Part shown: piece by piece, positions 36,402-44,638 of the stretch
Numbering within the stretch: position 1 is the stretch's first letter
Layout: each line of letters begins with the position of its first letter
Assembly: GCF_947498095.1 (NCBI RefSeq)
Contig: NZ_CANMJE010000004.1
Span: forward strand, 1 to 64,000
DNA length: 64,000 bases
Reading direction: 5' to 3'
Source: an uncultured Shimia sp.
GTDB lineage: Bacteria > Pseudomonadota > Alphaproteobacteria > Rhodobacterales > Rhodobacteraceae
Notes under the pieces: model-generated
Told to the model about the DNA's origin: nothing
The model's database searches: none
Seen by the model: only the letters and a program-made list of their open reading frames with translations
Position numbers and translations under genes: made by a program

Positions 36402-36788
36402 TTAGTTGGCGCAGTTTCCACATTGACCGTGGATTTCGACAACATGACGGATCGGATTGAACTGACTTGGGGCCACCATTGCGGTCAATTTGGGCAAAAG
36501 GGCTTCGCCGTCATGTTCATCAACCAAACCGCAGTCGCCGCAGATGGCCAGAACCGGCAGGCTGTTGCCGTGATCACAGCGGCAAGGCACAAATGCTTTG
36601 AGGGATTCAAGCTTGTGTGCGCGACCTTGGTCCGTCAGGGCCGCCAAAGCGCGGTAGACCGTCGGTGGTGCTATGTCCGGCTCGTCGCTCTGAAGGTGTT
36701 CCAGGATTTGATAGGCCGACATCGGCGCTTGGGAAGACCTCAGAACGTTCAAAATATCGGCCTGTCGAACAGCGGCTTGTTTGCGCAT
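36402..36788 (-). CDS. zur: Fur-family zinc uptake regulator
   Basis: A 128-residue Fur-family repressor: winged helix (about 5-60, with IAPPTVYRALAALTDQGRAHKLES) and metal-binding part with C83-G-D-C86 and C123-G-N-C126, plus CRCDHG at 69-74. The FVPCRCDHG and LAICGDCGLVDEH segments are Zur-like rather than Fur or Irr. The operon it leads encodes a His-rich zinc protein and a transporter, and a 22-base palindrome lies 26 bases before its start codon, so autoregulation is likely. Confidence 0.88.
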   Translation of the reverse strand: MRKQAAVRQADILNVLRSSQAPMSAYQILEHLQSDEPDIAPPTVYRALAALTDQGRAHKLESLKAFVPCRCDHGNSLPVLAICGDCGLVDEHDGEALLPKLTAMVAPSQFNPIRHVVEIHGQCGNCAN

Positions 36789-36813
36789 GGGCTTCCTCCA
36801 AGATTCGGAAGAA

Positions 36814-36835
36814 TTGTTATTTTATAAAATAACAA
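36814..36835. promoter_or_regulatory. candidate Zur box
   Basis: A perfect 22-base palindrome with half-site TTGTTATTTTA, between positions 36814 and 36835, just upstream of zur. The GTTAT-n-TATA-n-ATAAC layout resembles alphaproteobacterial Zur boxes (GTTATnnTATAAnnTAAC-like). Binding is inference. Confidence 0.75.
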
Positions 36836-36933
36836 ATTTCAACATGCATTCCCGCTGCTGTGCAGCGCGCGCGGAAACCCGCACGCGTGCTGGCAATCAC
36901 AGACCTCAAACAAGATCGGATTATTTGGTGCTC

Positions 36934-38433
36934 TCACGTCTCGTAGTCTTGTCTCAGGACGTTTTTTTGCACCTTACCCATCGTGTTTCTGGGCAACTCA
37001 CTGACAATCTCATATTGGCGCGGGTGCTTGAACCGGGCCAACTGCGTTTCAACCGTTGTCTTCAGGTCCTCTGCCGTCAAAGCTGCGCCAGGCAGCAAGA
37101 CAACCGCAGCAATGACGCTCTCGCCAAAGTCGGGATGCGGAACCCCAAAGACAGCACTTTCGTTGACGCCCTCGATGTCATTCAACACGTCCTCGATTTC
37201 CTTGGGATAGATATTGAACCCGCCCGAAATGATCAGATCTTTGGAGCGTCCCACGATCGATACGCGCCCATCTGCACTTTGGACACCCAGATCACCGGTC
37301 AGGAAGAACCCATTGTCGCGCAGCTCTTCGGCGGTTTTATCCGGCATTTTCCAATAGCCCTGAAACACATTGTCACCGCGCACCTCGATCATACCGATGT
37401 CACCAGAGGGCAAGGCCTCTCCGCTTTCAGGATTGGTAATTTTCACCTCGGTCCCCGGCAGTGCATACCCAACCGTACCCGCCAGCCGGTCACCGTGATA
37501 CGGGTTTGAGGTGATCATATTGGTTTCGGTCATGCCATATCGTTCAAGAATCCGGTGACCGGTGCGGTCCTCAAATTCACGGTGGGTTTCCGCCAACAAG
37601 GGGGCCGATCCAGACACAAACAGCCGCATCGACGCCACAAGGTCTTGCGAGAACCGCGCATCCCCCAAAAGCCGCGTGTAAAACGTGGGAACGCCCATCA
37701 AAAGGGTCGAGTGGGGCAGCTCAGACAGGATGACCTCAAGATCAAAGGCCGCCATCAGGCGCACCTCGGCTCCGGCGAGAAGCGATGTGTTCAAAGCAAC
37801 GAATAGCCCGTGCGTGTGGAAGACGGGCAATGCGTGGATGAGGCGGTCGCCGTCCGTGATCTCCCAGAGGTCCGTGAGTGAAATGGCATTGGACAACAGG
37901 TTTTTGTGGCTCAACATGGCGCCTTTGGAACGCCCGGTGGTGCCGGATGTGTACAGCAATGCCGCCAGATCGTCGGGGCCGCGATCAACCGTCTCATAGT
38001 TCTCGGGTTTGTCGTTGGCCGCAAGGCTCAGGCTGCCTGTCGTGCCACCCAGCGTCAAAACTCTTGCATCATGCGCTTTGGCCAGCTCGCTGATAGCGGC
38101 TTCGTCTTGGACATCACAAACGATCAGGCGCGGGCTTGCGTCGCCGATAAAGTAAACCAACTCGGCCTGTGTATAGGCAGTGTTGAGCGGCAGATAGACC
38201 GCGCCCGCCTGAACCGACGCTGCATAAAGCGCAATAGTATCGCTGAGTTTTGGTGCCTGAACGACAATCCGGTCACCGGGTTGAACCCCGGCGTCGCTCA
38301 GAACATGCGCCACCTGTGCGGCGCGTTTGAGAAACGCGTCATATGAGAGTGTTCGGCCATCATCACATTGTAGAAATGCGGCGGAGTTTCCAACATGGGG
38401 CGCGAACAGCGCTTCATAGAGGGTGTTGGTCAT
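36934..38433 (-). CDS. matB: malonyl-CoA synthetase
   Basis: An AMP-forming acyl-CoA synthetase of 499 residues that activates malonate to malonyl-CoA. Motifs are YTSGTTGRSKGAMLSHKNL (near 160), ERYGMTETNMITSNPY, GRSKDLIISGGFNIYPKEIE and the lysine in NTMGKVQKN at the C-terminus. The assignment to MatB rests on the adjacent malonyl-CoA decarboxylase, with which it overlaps by four bases, and on the SNPYHGDRLAGTVGYALPG segment. Last gene of matR-matA-matB. Confidence 0.93.
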   Translation of the reverse strand: MTNTLYEALFAPHVGNSAAFLQCDDGRTLSYDAFLKRAAQVAHVLSDAGVQPGDRIVVQAPKLSDTIALYAASVQAGAVYLPLNTAYTQAELVYFIGDASPRLIVCDVQDEAAISELAKAHDARVLTLGGTTGSLSLAANDKPENYETVDRGPDDLAALLYTSGTTGRSKGAMLSHKNLLSNAISLTDLWEITDGDRLIHALPVFHTHGLFVALNTSLLAGAEVRLMAAFDLEVILSELPHSTLLMGVPTFYTRLLGDARFSQDLVASMRLFVSGSAPLLAETHREFEDRTGHRILERYGMTETNMITSNPYHGDRLAGTVGYALPGTEVKITNPESGEALPSGDIGMIEVRGDNVFQGYWKMPDKTAEELRDNGFFLTGDLGVQSADGRVSIVGRSKDLIISGGFNIYPKEIEDVLNDIEGVNESAVFGVPHPDFGESVIAAVVLLPGAALTAEDLKTTVETQLARFKHPRQYEIVSELPRNTMGKVQKNVLRQDYET

Positions 38434-39728
38434 GCGGTTTTTTCCTTGGGCTTTCTTGTCAGGGCGGCATTGGCCAGGGACTGGACCGAACGAGCCGCCG
38501 CCACGCTGGCATGCATGGCAAATTCTTCGTGGTGGCGTTCTGTGTGTCTCAGATCATAGAGATAGTTGACCATCGCACCGCCGGACTGCGCCATGCCATT
38601 GGCAGATGTGTCGGCCTCTGCATGGAGGTCATGCACCTCGGCGCCATTTCCAAGGTGAAAGCGAGCCACCGGATCAAGGGGCAGCCCATCCTCACGTTTG
38701 GCGTTCAGAAGGTATCGCGCCGCCATCATGCGCAAGTCTTGGGGCGTGGCAGTTCCCGCCAGAATGTCCTCGACCAACGGGGCGTGATCTTCGATCTCGC
38801 GCTGGGTGGCCAGCCAGCGACTAAAGCCTGGTATCGGAGACAAGGTCACAAAGGTCTCTAGCCCCGGTAGCTCGTGCTTCAGTTCGGCGGCGACCTGCTT
38901 GATCAAAAGATTTCCGAAACTGATCCCGGCAAGGCCCTTTTGGCAATTCGAAATCGAATAAAAGGCGGCCACTCTTGCCTGATCCGCCTCAAGCGGTGCA
39001 CGCTCTTCGGAGAGCAGATCATCGATAGAGCCCGGCACGTTGGCGGTCAGGGCAACCTCAACAAAAATGAGCGGTTCATCCGGCATTGAGGGGTGGAAAA
39101 ACGCAAAGCACCGGCGATCCGGTGGGTAGAGTCTGCGGCGCAGATCATCAAGGTCGCTGATTTGATGAACCGCCTCATAGGCGACGACCTTGTCCAAAAG
39201 GCGGGCCGGTGTGTCCCAGCTGATCTGTTTCAAAACCAGAAAACCGCGGTTGAACCAACTGCGCAGCAAATGCACAAAATCAATATCCGTCCGCCGCAAC
39301 TCAGGGTGCGTCTTCACAAAGCGCAAGAGGTCAACCCGCATTGCCACTAGGGCTTGGGTGGCGCCGGTGGGTTGGTTCAGGCGCCGGAGCAGTTCCTGAC
39401 GGCGTGGCTCGGCGGCTTTGCTCAGGCGTTGAAATGCTTCGATGCTGCGATCTTCTGCATACTGGCCCGCCAATTCAGAGATACGCCCGGCATCAAACTC
39501 TAAAGCCTCATTCAGATACTGAAAAAAACCAAGTTTCTCCGCGTCATCAAAGGCGCGATAGCGATCCAAAACGGTCGAAGCCAGTTGATACCCCGAAACC
39601 TCGCCCTCGGCGGACAGCAATGCTTCGCAAAGGTCCGTGATCGAGCGTTTGTCATCCTTGCCCCAGATTTGTCCGGGACGGTCAAACAGTTGGGACAGCA
39701 AGTCCCCCAGAAACCAATTGCGCTGCAT
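38430..39728 (-). CDS. matA: malonyl-CoA decarboxylase
   Basis: A 432-residue MCD-family enzyme turning malonyl-CoA into acetyl-CoA and CO2. Conserved parts are CFAFFHPSMPDEPLIFVEVA, AAFYSISNCQKGLAGISFGN, VTLSPIPGFSRWL and VARFHLGNGAEVHDLHAEAD near the C-terminus, the catalytic Ser/His regions. N-terminal residues 1-150 form the helical domain. Together with MatB it makes acetyl-CoA from malonate. The start codon follows the GntR gene stop by one base. Confidence 0.95.
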   Translation of the reverse strand: MQRNWFLGDLLSQLFDRPGQIWGKDDKRSITDLCEALLSAEGEVSGYQLASTVLDRYRAFDDAEKLGFFQYLNEALEFDAGRISELAGQYAEDRSIEAFQRLSKAAEPRRQELLRRLNQPTGATQALVAMRVDLLRFVKTHPELRRTDIDFVHLLRSWFNRGFLVLKQISWDTPARLLDKVVAYEAVHQISDLDDLRRRLYPPDRRCFAFFHPSMPDEPLIFVEVALTANVPGSIDDLLSEERAPLEADQARVAAFYSISNCQKGLAGISFGNLLIKQVAAELKHELPGLETFVTLSPIPGFSRWLATQREIEDHAPLVEDILAGTATPQDLRMMAARYLLNAKREDGLPLDPVARFHLGNGAEVHDLHAEADTSANGMAQSGGAMVNYLYDLRHTERHHEEFAMHASVAAARSVQSLANAALTRKPKEKTA

Positions 39729-39729
39729 G

Positions 39730-40395
39730 TCAGCCGTCCATCTGGCTGCTCAGGTACTCGCCGGTCCGCCGGTAGTGCTCGATCAGATGGCTTGTGGCAC
39801 TGTCTGCATCGCGATCCAAGGTGGCATCCAGAATGCTCTGATGCTCGGCTTCGATGTTACGTTTCTGATAGCTTGCACCGCCGGCGGCGAGATACCGATA
39901 GCGGATATTGAGATCGTAAAGCTGTGCGCAGTAGCGTTCGAGCATGGGCAGCTTCGCATTATCCAGCAACGCCATATGAAACGCCTTATGCGCATCCTCA
40001 AAGTCTGCGGCTTTTTGCTGGCTGGCCCGGTTCATATGATGGTGACGCAGAACCAGGCGGTCTTCCCACTCGGAATCTGCATTGTCGATCGAAGCTCGAA
40101 GCGCAATCTCTTCAAGATTGCAGCGCAGCAGCAGGATCTCTTCAAAATTGGCCTTGCCCACCGGCGCTGCGCGAAAGCCCCGTTGATCAAGGCGCTCCAC
40201 CAGCATGTCCGAGGTCAGCAGGCTGAGGGCCTCGCGCACCGGGCTTGCACCAGTTTGCAACAGCTTGCGCAACTGCTCGATCTTGAGCTTTTGCCCCGCC
40301 GGCAATTCTCCGGTCAGTATCAACTCACGCAGCTTCAAATACGCTGTATGAGTGGCCGACGTTTCCTTGCCGTCGGTATCCAGCATGACGTTCAT
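39730..40395 (-). CDS. matR: GntR-family regulator (FCD type), probably MatR
   Basis: A 221-residue regulator: winged helix at about 15-75 (AYLKLRELILTGELPAGQKL, ASPVREALSLL) and an all-helical FCD ligand domain (RCNLEEIALRASI, AHKAFHMALL, EHQSILDATLDRDADSATSH). In Rhizobium the GntR protein MatR controls malonate genes; here the gene is the first of the matA-matB operon, so that role is likely. It could also act on the catabolic genes to its right. GGGGGA lies upstream of the ATG. Confidence 0.82.
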   Translation of the reverse strand: MNVMLDTDGKETSATHTAYLKLRELILTGELPAGQKLKIEQLRKLLQTGASPVREALSLLTSDMLVERLDQRGFRAAPVGKANFEEILLLRCNLEEIALRASIDNADSEWEDRLVLRHHHMNRASQQKAADFEDAHKAFHMALLDNAKLPMLERYCAQLYDLNIRYRYLAAGGASYQKRNIEAEHQSILDATLDRDADSATSHLIEHYRRTGEYLSSQMDG

Positions 40396-40438
40396 TTTGG
40401 CGTGTCCCCCAAACTGTTGTTCTTTGCCAAGACAGGTT

Positions 40439-40825
40439 TCAACTCAGATCGCAGCCACCCGTCGACAAACCCACGGAAAGCGTAAACGAGCCTTCGTTAA
40501 TCAGCCAGCGCCGAAGTACATAACTGCGCGCACCACTTTTGTGCATCGGATCATCGTCGGCCAGTTTGCGGGCGGCCTCAAGACTGTCTGCACGATAAAT
40601 GATCAGGCCGACACCCTGCATGTGCGCCCCGGTTTCGTCTGACATCGGCCCGGCAAAAGCCAGTTGTCCGGAACGCTCCAGCTCTGCCTGATAGGCCAGG
40701 TGATCCGGCAGGTTCCCCTTAACGTCCTCGGGCGCCTTTGCTGGTGTGCTGTGTGCCACGAATAGCTCTAATGCCAAAGCCCCGCGGCTCTTTGCTTCTG
40801 ATTTGTAATCCGCCCAAGCGACCAT
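40439..40825 (-). CDS. YciI-like protein
   Basis: A 128-residue YCII-related protein with the small ferredoxin-like fold. Signs are the HL of PDHLAYQAELERSGQLAFAG, GVGLIIYRADSLEAARKLAD and DDPMHKSGARSYVLRRW. Some relatives are muconolactone-isomerase-like or chlorohydroquinone enzymes; here it stands divergent from an aromatic-type catabolic operon, so it may belong to that pathway. GGGAGG precedes the ATG. Confidence 0.82.
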   Translation of the reverse strand: MVAWADYKSEAKSRGALALELFVAHSTPAKAPEDVKGNLPDHLAYQAELERSGQLAFAGPMSDETGAHMQGVGLIIYRADSLEAARKLADDDPMHKSGARSYVLRRWLINEGSFTLSVGLSTGGCDLS

Positions 40826-40843
40826 GGGTGCCTCCCGTTAAAA

Positions 40844-40872
40844 AATATCGATATTATTTGACATATGACAAA
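40844..40872. promoter_or_regulatory. palindromes in yciI/FAH divergent promoter
   Basis: AATATCGATATT (40844-40855) is a perfect 12-base palindrome. TTTGACATATGACAAA (40857-40872) is a 16-base palindrome with two mismatched positions. Both lie in the 88-base gap between the divergent starts and are candidates for a regulator of the catabolic operon, perhaps the GntR protein at 39730. Confidence 0.5.
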
Positions 40873-40913
40873 ATAATCGGCAGAAAGCAAGAGAACAGAC
40901 AAGGATGACTGCA

Positions 40914-41798
40914 ATGAAATACCTGGTGGGTGAGACGTCGGAGAGCACTTCGGTCTTTGTTGTAAACGGTGACAATGCCGTAAATATTACTGCTTTGAAC
41001 CCCGACATTGGCCCGGACCTGATGGGGCTGATTGCCCACCCCGAGCTGGCCGATTCGGTTGCATCCCAGATCGCGGACGCAACAAGCGTGCCTGTGAGTT
41101 CCATCACACCGGCTCTGCCCGTCGCGGCGCCGGGCACGATTATTTGCATGGGTCTGAACTATACCGACCACATCAAAGAAGGCGGCTATGATATTCCTGA
41201 GTACCCTGCTCTCTTCATGCGCGGAAAAAACTCGATCATGGCCGCAGGTCAGCCAATGGTACGCCCAGAGTGTTCAGAGCAGTTGGATTACGAAGCGGAA
41301 CTGATGCTGATCGTTGGCAAAGGTGGTCGCCACATCTCGGAAGAGGACGCCTTGGACCACGTGTTCGGCTATACCGTGTTCAACGACGGGTCTGTGCGCA
41401 ATTACCAGCGAAAGACACACCAGTGGACGCCCGGAAAGAATTTTGACGACACCGGCGCGATTGGTCCTTTTACGGTGACACCGGACGAGGTGCCCGAAGG
41501 TGCAGCAGGGCTCAAGATCGAGAGCCGTGTAGGGTCAGAAATCCTGCAAAGCTCGAACACCGCCAATATGATCTGGGACGTGCGCAAAGTCATCGCAACC
41601 ATCTCAGAATACACCACGCTTGAGCCCGGCGATCTTATTGCCATGGGCACGCCTCCAGGTGTGGGCCATGCCAAAAAGCCAAATCCGCGCTGGCTGAAGC
41701 CCGGTGAAACGGTTGAGATTGAAATCGAAGGCATTGGCATCTGTGCCAGCCCTGTGATCGACGAAAAAGACGCCAGCAAAAAGGTGGCCGCAGAATGA
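40914..41798 (+). CDS. fumarylacetoacetate hydrolase family protein
   Basis: A 294-residue FAH-family C-C hydrolase or decarboxylase. Metal ligands lie in QLDYEAELMLIVG and the typical segments IICMGLNYTDHIKEGG, FMRGKNSIM, DHVFGYTVFNDGSVRNYQ, GDLIAMGTPPGVGHA are present. Family members cleave acylpyruvates or hydrate dienoates after aromatic ring opening. The ATG at 40914 is chosen because AAGG lies nine bases upstream; an ATG three codons earlier is too near that site. First gene of a seven-gene operon ending with the dioxygenase. Confidence 0.9.
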   Translation: MKYLVGETSESTSVFVVNGDNAVNITALNPDIGPDLMGLIAHPELADSVASQIADATSVPVSSITPALPVAAPGTIICMGLNYTDHIKEGGYDIPEYPALFMRGKNSIMAAGQPMVRPECSEQLDYEAELMLIVGKGGRHISEEDALDHVFGYTVFNDGSVRNYQRKTHQWTPGKNFDDTGAIGPFTVTPDEVPEGAAGLKIESRVGSEILQSSNTANMIWDVRKVIATISEYTTLEPGDLIAMGTPPGVGHAKKPNPRWLKPGETVEIEIEGIGICASPVIDEKDASKKVAAE

Positions 41799-42460
41799 AC
41801 GCCCCAACCGGAGCAGAACTGGACGCCCTGCGCGCCAAGGCACAGCAAGATCACCGCGATTTGCGCGGCCGCATCAGCCGTTTGTCGGACGATGCGATTG
41901 ACCTGATCCTGCGTGACGCCCGCTCGCATTATGCCTGGACGGACAAACCGATCCCCGACGGTCTGCTTGAGGAGATTTACGACATCACCATCAACGGCGC
42001 GACCAGCATGAACACGCTGCCTGCGCGGTTTGTCTTCGTTAAAAGCCCCGAGGGTAAAGAGCGTCTGGCCAAGTCCCTGAAGCCGCAGAACGTGGCCAAG
42101 ATGATGGGAGCGCCGGTCACGGCGATCATCGCGCAGGACATGGAATTCTGGAAAGAACTGCCTTTCACCTTTCCACATGAAGACCGCCGCCATCTGTTTG
42201 ATGGCAAACCGGACTATGTCGAAGAGACCGCCGACCGAAATGCCACCTTGCAGGGGGCCTATTTCATGATCGCCGCCCGCGCAGTCGGGCTGGATATTGG
42301 CGCAATGTCAGGCTTTTCCAACAAAATCGTCGACGAAGAATTTTTCGCTGGCACGACCCTCAAATCCAATTTTCTGTGCAACATTGGTTACGCGGATGAA
42401 ACGGCGCTGTTCCAAAAGCTGCCGAGATTCCCGTTCGACAAAGTGTGCTCATACGCCTGA
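41795..42460 (+). CDS. nitroreductase-family reductase, RutE-like
   Basis: A 221-residue flavin reductase of the RutE/HadB group. NGATSMNTLPARFVFVKS, APVTAIIAQDMEFWKELP, and LQGAYFMIAARAVGLDIGAM match the malonic semialdehyde reductase RutE of the uracil pathway, but no other rut gene is near. It overlaps the FAH gene by four bases. If the pathway yields malonic semialdehyde, it would reduce it to 3-hydroxypropionate; that is inference. Confidence 0.85.
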   Translation: MNAPTGAELDALRAKAQQDHRDLRGRISRLSDDAIDLILRDARSHYAWTDKPIPDGLLEEIYDITINGATSMNTLPARFVFVKSPEGKERLAKSLKPQNVAKMMGAPVTAIIAQDMEFWKELPFTFPHEDRRHLFDGKPDYVEETADRNATLQGAYFMIAARAVGLDIGAMSGFSNKIVDEEFFAGTTLKSNFLCNIGYADETALFQKLPRFPFDKVCSYA

Positions 42461-42472
42461 GGAGGCATCGCC

Positions 42473-42931
42473 GTGGCCATACGGATGAAATCAGTTGTGA
42501 CCTACCGGACCACTGCTCAGTGTCCGACGCATTCGCGCACGGAAGTCCCGTTGCGGGATCTGAATGTCACCATTGATGAACCTATCGAGCGCGGCGGCAC
42601 TAATCTTGGCCCCTCGCCGACCGAAGCGGCGCTGACCGCGCTAATCGCCTGCACCAATGTGATCGGCCACAAGAATGCTGAACGTCTGGGTGTTGATCTG
42701 GGCGTCGTCACGATTGATGCCGATTGCCAATTCGATCGGCGCGGTGTGCTGATGCAAGAAGAAATTGATGTACCGTTCCCTGAAGTAACACTCACGGTGA
42801 ACTGTGACACGCGCGCCATTGGGGATGAGCTGGCGCGCGTGGGCACAGAAACGGCAAAATACTGTGCCATTGCCAAACTTTTTGAAGCGGCCGGGACAAA
42901 ACTGACAGTGAATTGGGTCAAGGCCAACTAA
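42473..42931 (+). CDS. OsmC-family protein
   Basis: A 152-residue OsmC/Ohr-family protein with cysteines C60 (ALIACTNVIG) and C131 (AKYCAIAKLF), the second in the usual place for the family. Members reduce organic peroxides, which may protect the neighbouring iron dioxygenase or flavoproteins. The start is GTG at 42473 with GGAGG eight bases upstream; a possible ATG four codons later is not supported by such a site. Confidence 0.85.
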   Translation: MAIRMKSVVTYRTTAQCPTHSRTEVPLRDLNVTIDEPIERGGTNLGPSPTEAALTALIACTNVIGHKNAERLGVDLGVVTIDADCQFDRRGVLMQEEIDVPFPEVTLTVNCDTRAIGDELARVGTETAKYCAIAKLFEAAGTKLTVNWVKAN

Positions 42932-42979
42932 GACCTATCAAAAGGGCCTTTATGGCCTGTCTTTCTGGGAGGAAAAACA

Positions 42980-44053
42980 ATGAAGAAACGCGCTAAATTC
43001 AGCCTTATTGGTGCCGCACTGGGGGCCATGATGGCCCTGCCTGCGGCTGCACAGGAAACAGTTTCGGCTGTTGTCATTGACGGCTATCCAGACCGCGCGC
43101 TTTGGGTCAAAGAGTTTTCGAACTTCTTTATCCCCGAAGTAGACCGTCGTCTGGCCGAGTCCGGCGCCTACAAGATGAACTGGCAGGAAAACTATGGCGG
43201 TTCCATCGTAAAGCCCAAGGGCGTGCTGGAAGGCGTGCAACTGGGTCTTGGCGACATCGGCATCGTCACCACGATTTTCCACTCGTCGAAACTACCCAGC
43301 CAGGGCATCTCCGGCTCAACTCCGTTTGTGGCTTCTGACGCACGTGCCGTCGCCAAGGCCGTAGACGAGATCGCCCGCGAATATCCAGCGATGCAGAACG
43401 AGTTTGCCGCGCAAAACCAAGTGTATCTGGCCACCGGCGTTGTTCTCGACACCTATCAGGTGTTCTGTTCAGCCGAAGTGTCATCAGTTGCGGATCTTGA
43501 AGGGCGCAAGATCGCCGGTGCAGGTCTGAACCTGCGGTATCTTGAAGGCATCAAAGACGCGGCAGGCGTGCGTGGCGGCCTGACAGACTTCTACAACATG
43601 GTTCAAACCGGTCTGGTGGACTGTGCGATGCTCTGGCCCGAAGCGGCCAAGACCTTCAAAATCGCAGAAGTTGCACCTTACATGTTGCGTGCAGACCTTG
43701 GCGCGGTGAACTCGAAAACCGTGACCGTGAACGCTGACTACTGGGCGAAACTGCCCGACGACGTCAAAGACGTTCTGAAGGCCGTTGCCATCGACTATCG
43801 TGATCACGTGGCAGGTATCGCCATGGACCGCGCAGCTGCGTCGCGCGACGCTTATGTTGCAGCCGGAGGCACGATCGTTGAGCTGTCAGATGAGGACCGC
43901 GCAGCCTGGGCCAACGCGATGCCCAATGTGGCACAAGAATGGGCCACAACGCTGAACGACAACGGCGAAGCAGGCACTGACATGCTGGCGGCCTATCTCG
44001 GCAAGCTTGAGGCCGCAGGCTATACTGGCGTGCGTGACTGGACGGCTGAATAA
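42980..44053 (+). CDS. dctP: TRAP transporter substrate-binding protein
   Basis: A 357-residue periplasmic DctP-type protein with signal peptide (residues 1-24, ending PAAAQ). Residues 56-95 include YKMNWQENYGGSIV and GVLEGVQLGLGDIG typical of the family. A DctQ and DctM pair follows directly, making a complete tripartite symporter, probably for an organic acid or aromatic acid of this operon. GGAGG precedes the ATG. Confidence 0.92.
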   Translation: MKKRAKFSLIGAALGAMMALPAAAQETVSAVVIDGYPDRALWVKEFSNFFIPEVDRRLAESGAYKMNWQENYGGSIVKPKGVLEGVQLGLGDIGIVTTIFHSSKLPSQGISGSTPFVASDARAVAKAVDEIAREYPAMQNEFAAQNQVYLATGVVLDTYQVFCSAEVSSVADLEGRKIAGAGLNLRYLEGIKDAAGVRGGLTDFYNMVQTGLVDCAMLWPEAAKTFKIAEVAPYMLRADLGAVNSKTVTVNADYWAKLPDDVKDVLKAVAIDYRDHVAGIAMDRAAASRDAYVAAGGTIVELSDEDRAAWANAMPNVAQEWATTLNDNGEAGTDMLAAYLGKLEAAGYTGVRDWTAE

Positions 44054-44086
44054 AACTCTGGCGACCCTGAAAAGGACCATACAACA

Positions 44087-44638
44087 ATGCTGAAATCCGC
44101 TGTTGCTGGCCTGTCCTGGGTCGCCAATACCCTCGCCATCACCACGAACGCCCTGGGAACTCTGGTCGTTCTGGCGCTGGTGATTATCCTGAATGTCGAC
44201 GTGATTGCCCGAGGGCTGTTTTCGTCACCGCTGAGAGGCACCTATGAGATGGTGCAGTTCTCGGTCGTGCTGATCGTCTTTTTGCAACTGGCTGATGTGG
44301 TTCGCGTTGACCGGCTGACACGCTCTGACGGCTTTCTCAGCATCATGCAGCACCGCCGCCCCACGCTGGCGGCCACCATGCGCCGCATCATCAATGCTGT
44401 ATCTGCCATCTTTATGGGGCTGATCGCCTATGTGACCTTTCCCGAATTTCTACACATGTGGCACACGCAGGACTATTTCGGCGTCCCTGGCCTATTCACT
44501 CTGCCCTGGTGGCCGGTGAAGCTGGTCATTACCACCGGAACCGGGTTGGCCTGTGTGATCTTTGTTTTGAAAGTGATCACCGCTCGGGACCGACCCGAGA
44601 TGATCCGCATGCCCGAACATGATGAGGCCCCGAAATGA
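44087..44638 (+). CDS. dctQ: TRAP transporter small permease
   Basis: A 183-residue four-helix membrane protein of the DctQ family. LNVDVIARGLFSSPLRGTYE (about 43-62) is the family motif, and SVVLIVFLQLADVVRVDRLT follows. It sits between DctP and DctM, overlapping DctM by four bases. Confidence 0.9.
   Translation: MLKSAVAGLSWVANTLAITTNALGTLVVLALVIILNVDVIARGLFSSPLRGTYEMVQFSVVLIVFLQLADVVRVDRLTRSDGFLSIMQHRRPTLAATMRRIINAVSAIFMGLIAYVTFPEFLHMWHTQDYFGVPGLFTLPWWPVKLVITTGTGLACVIFVLKVITARDRPEMIRMPEHDEAPK

Noticed and set aside
36814-36835. Terminator interpretation of the palindrome upstream of zur
   Set aside because: AT-only stem with no T-run or GC core, and it lies before, not after, a gene; an operator fits better.
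42938-42960. AGGGCC / GGCCT hairpin between OsmC and dctP
   Set aside because: Short stem, and dctP lies in the same operon direction with a good ribosome-binding site; at most an attenuator.
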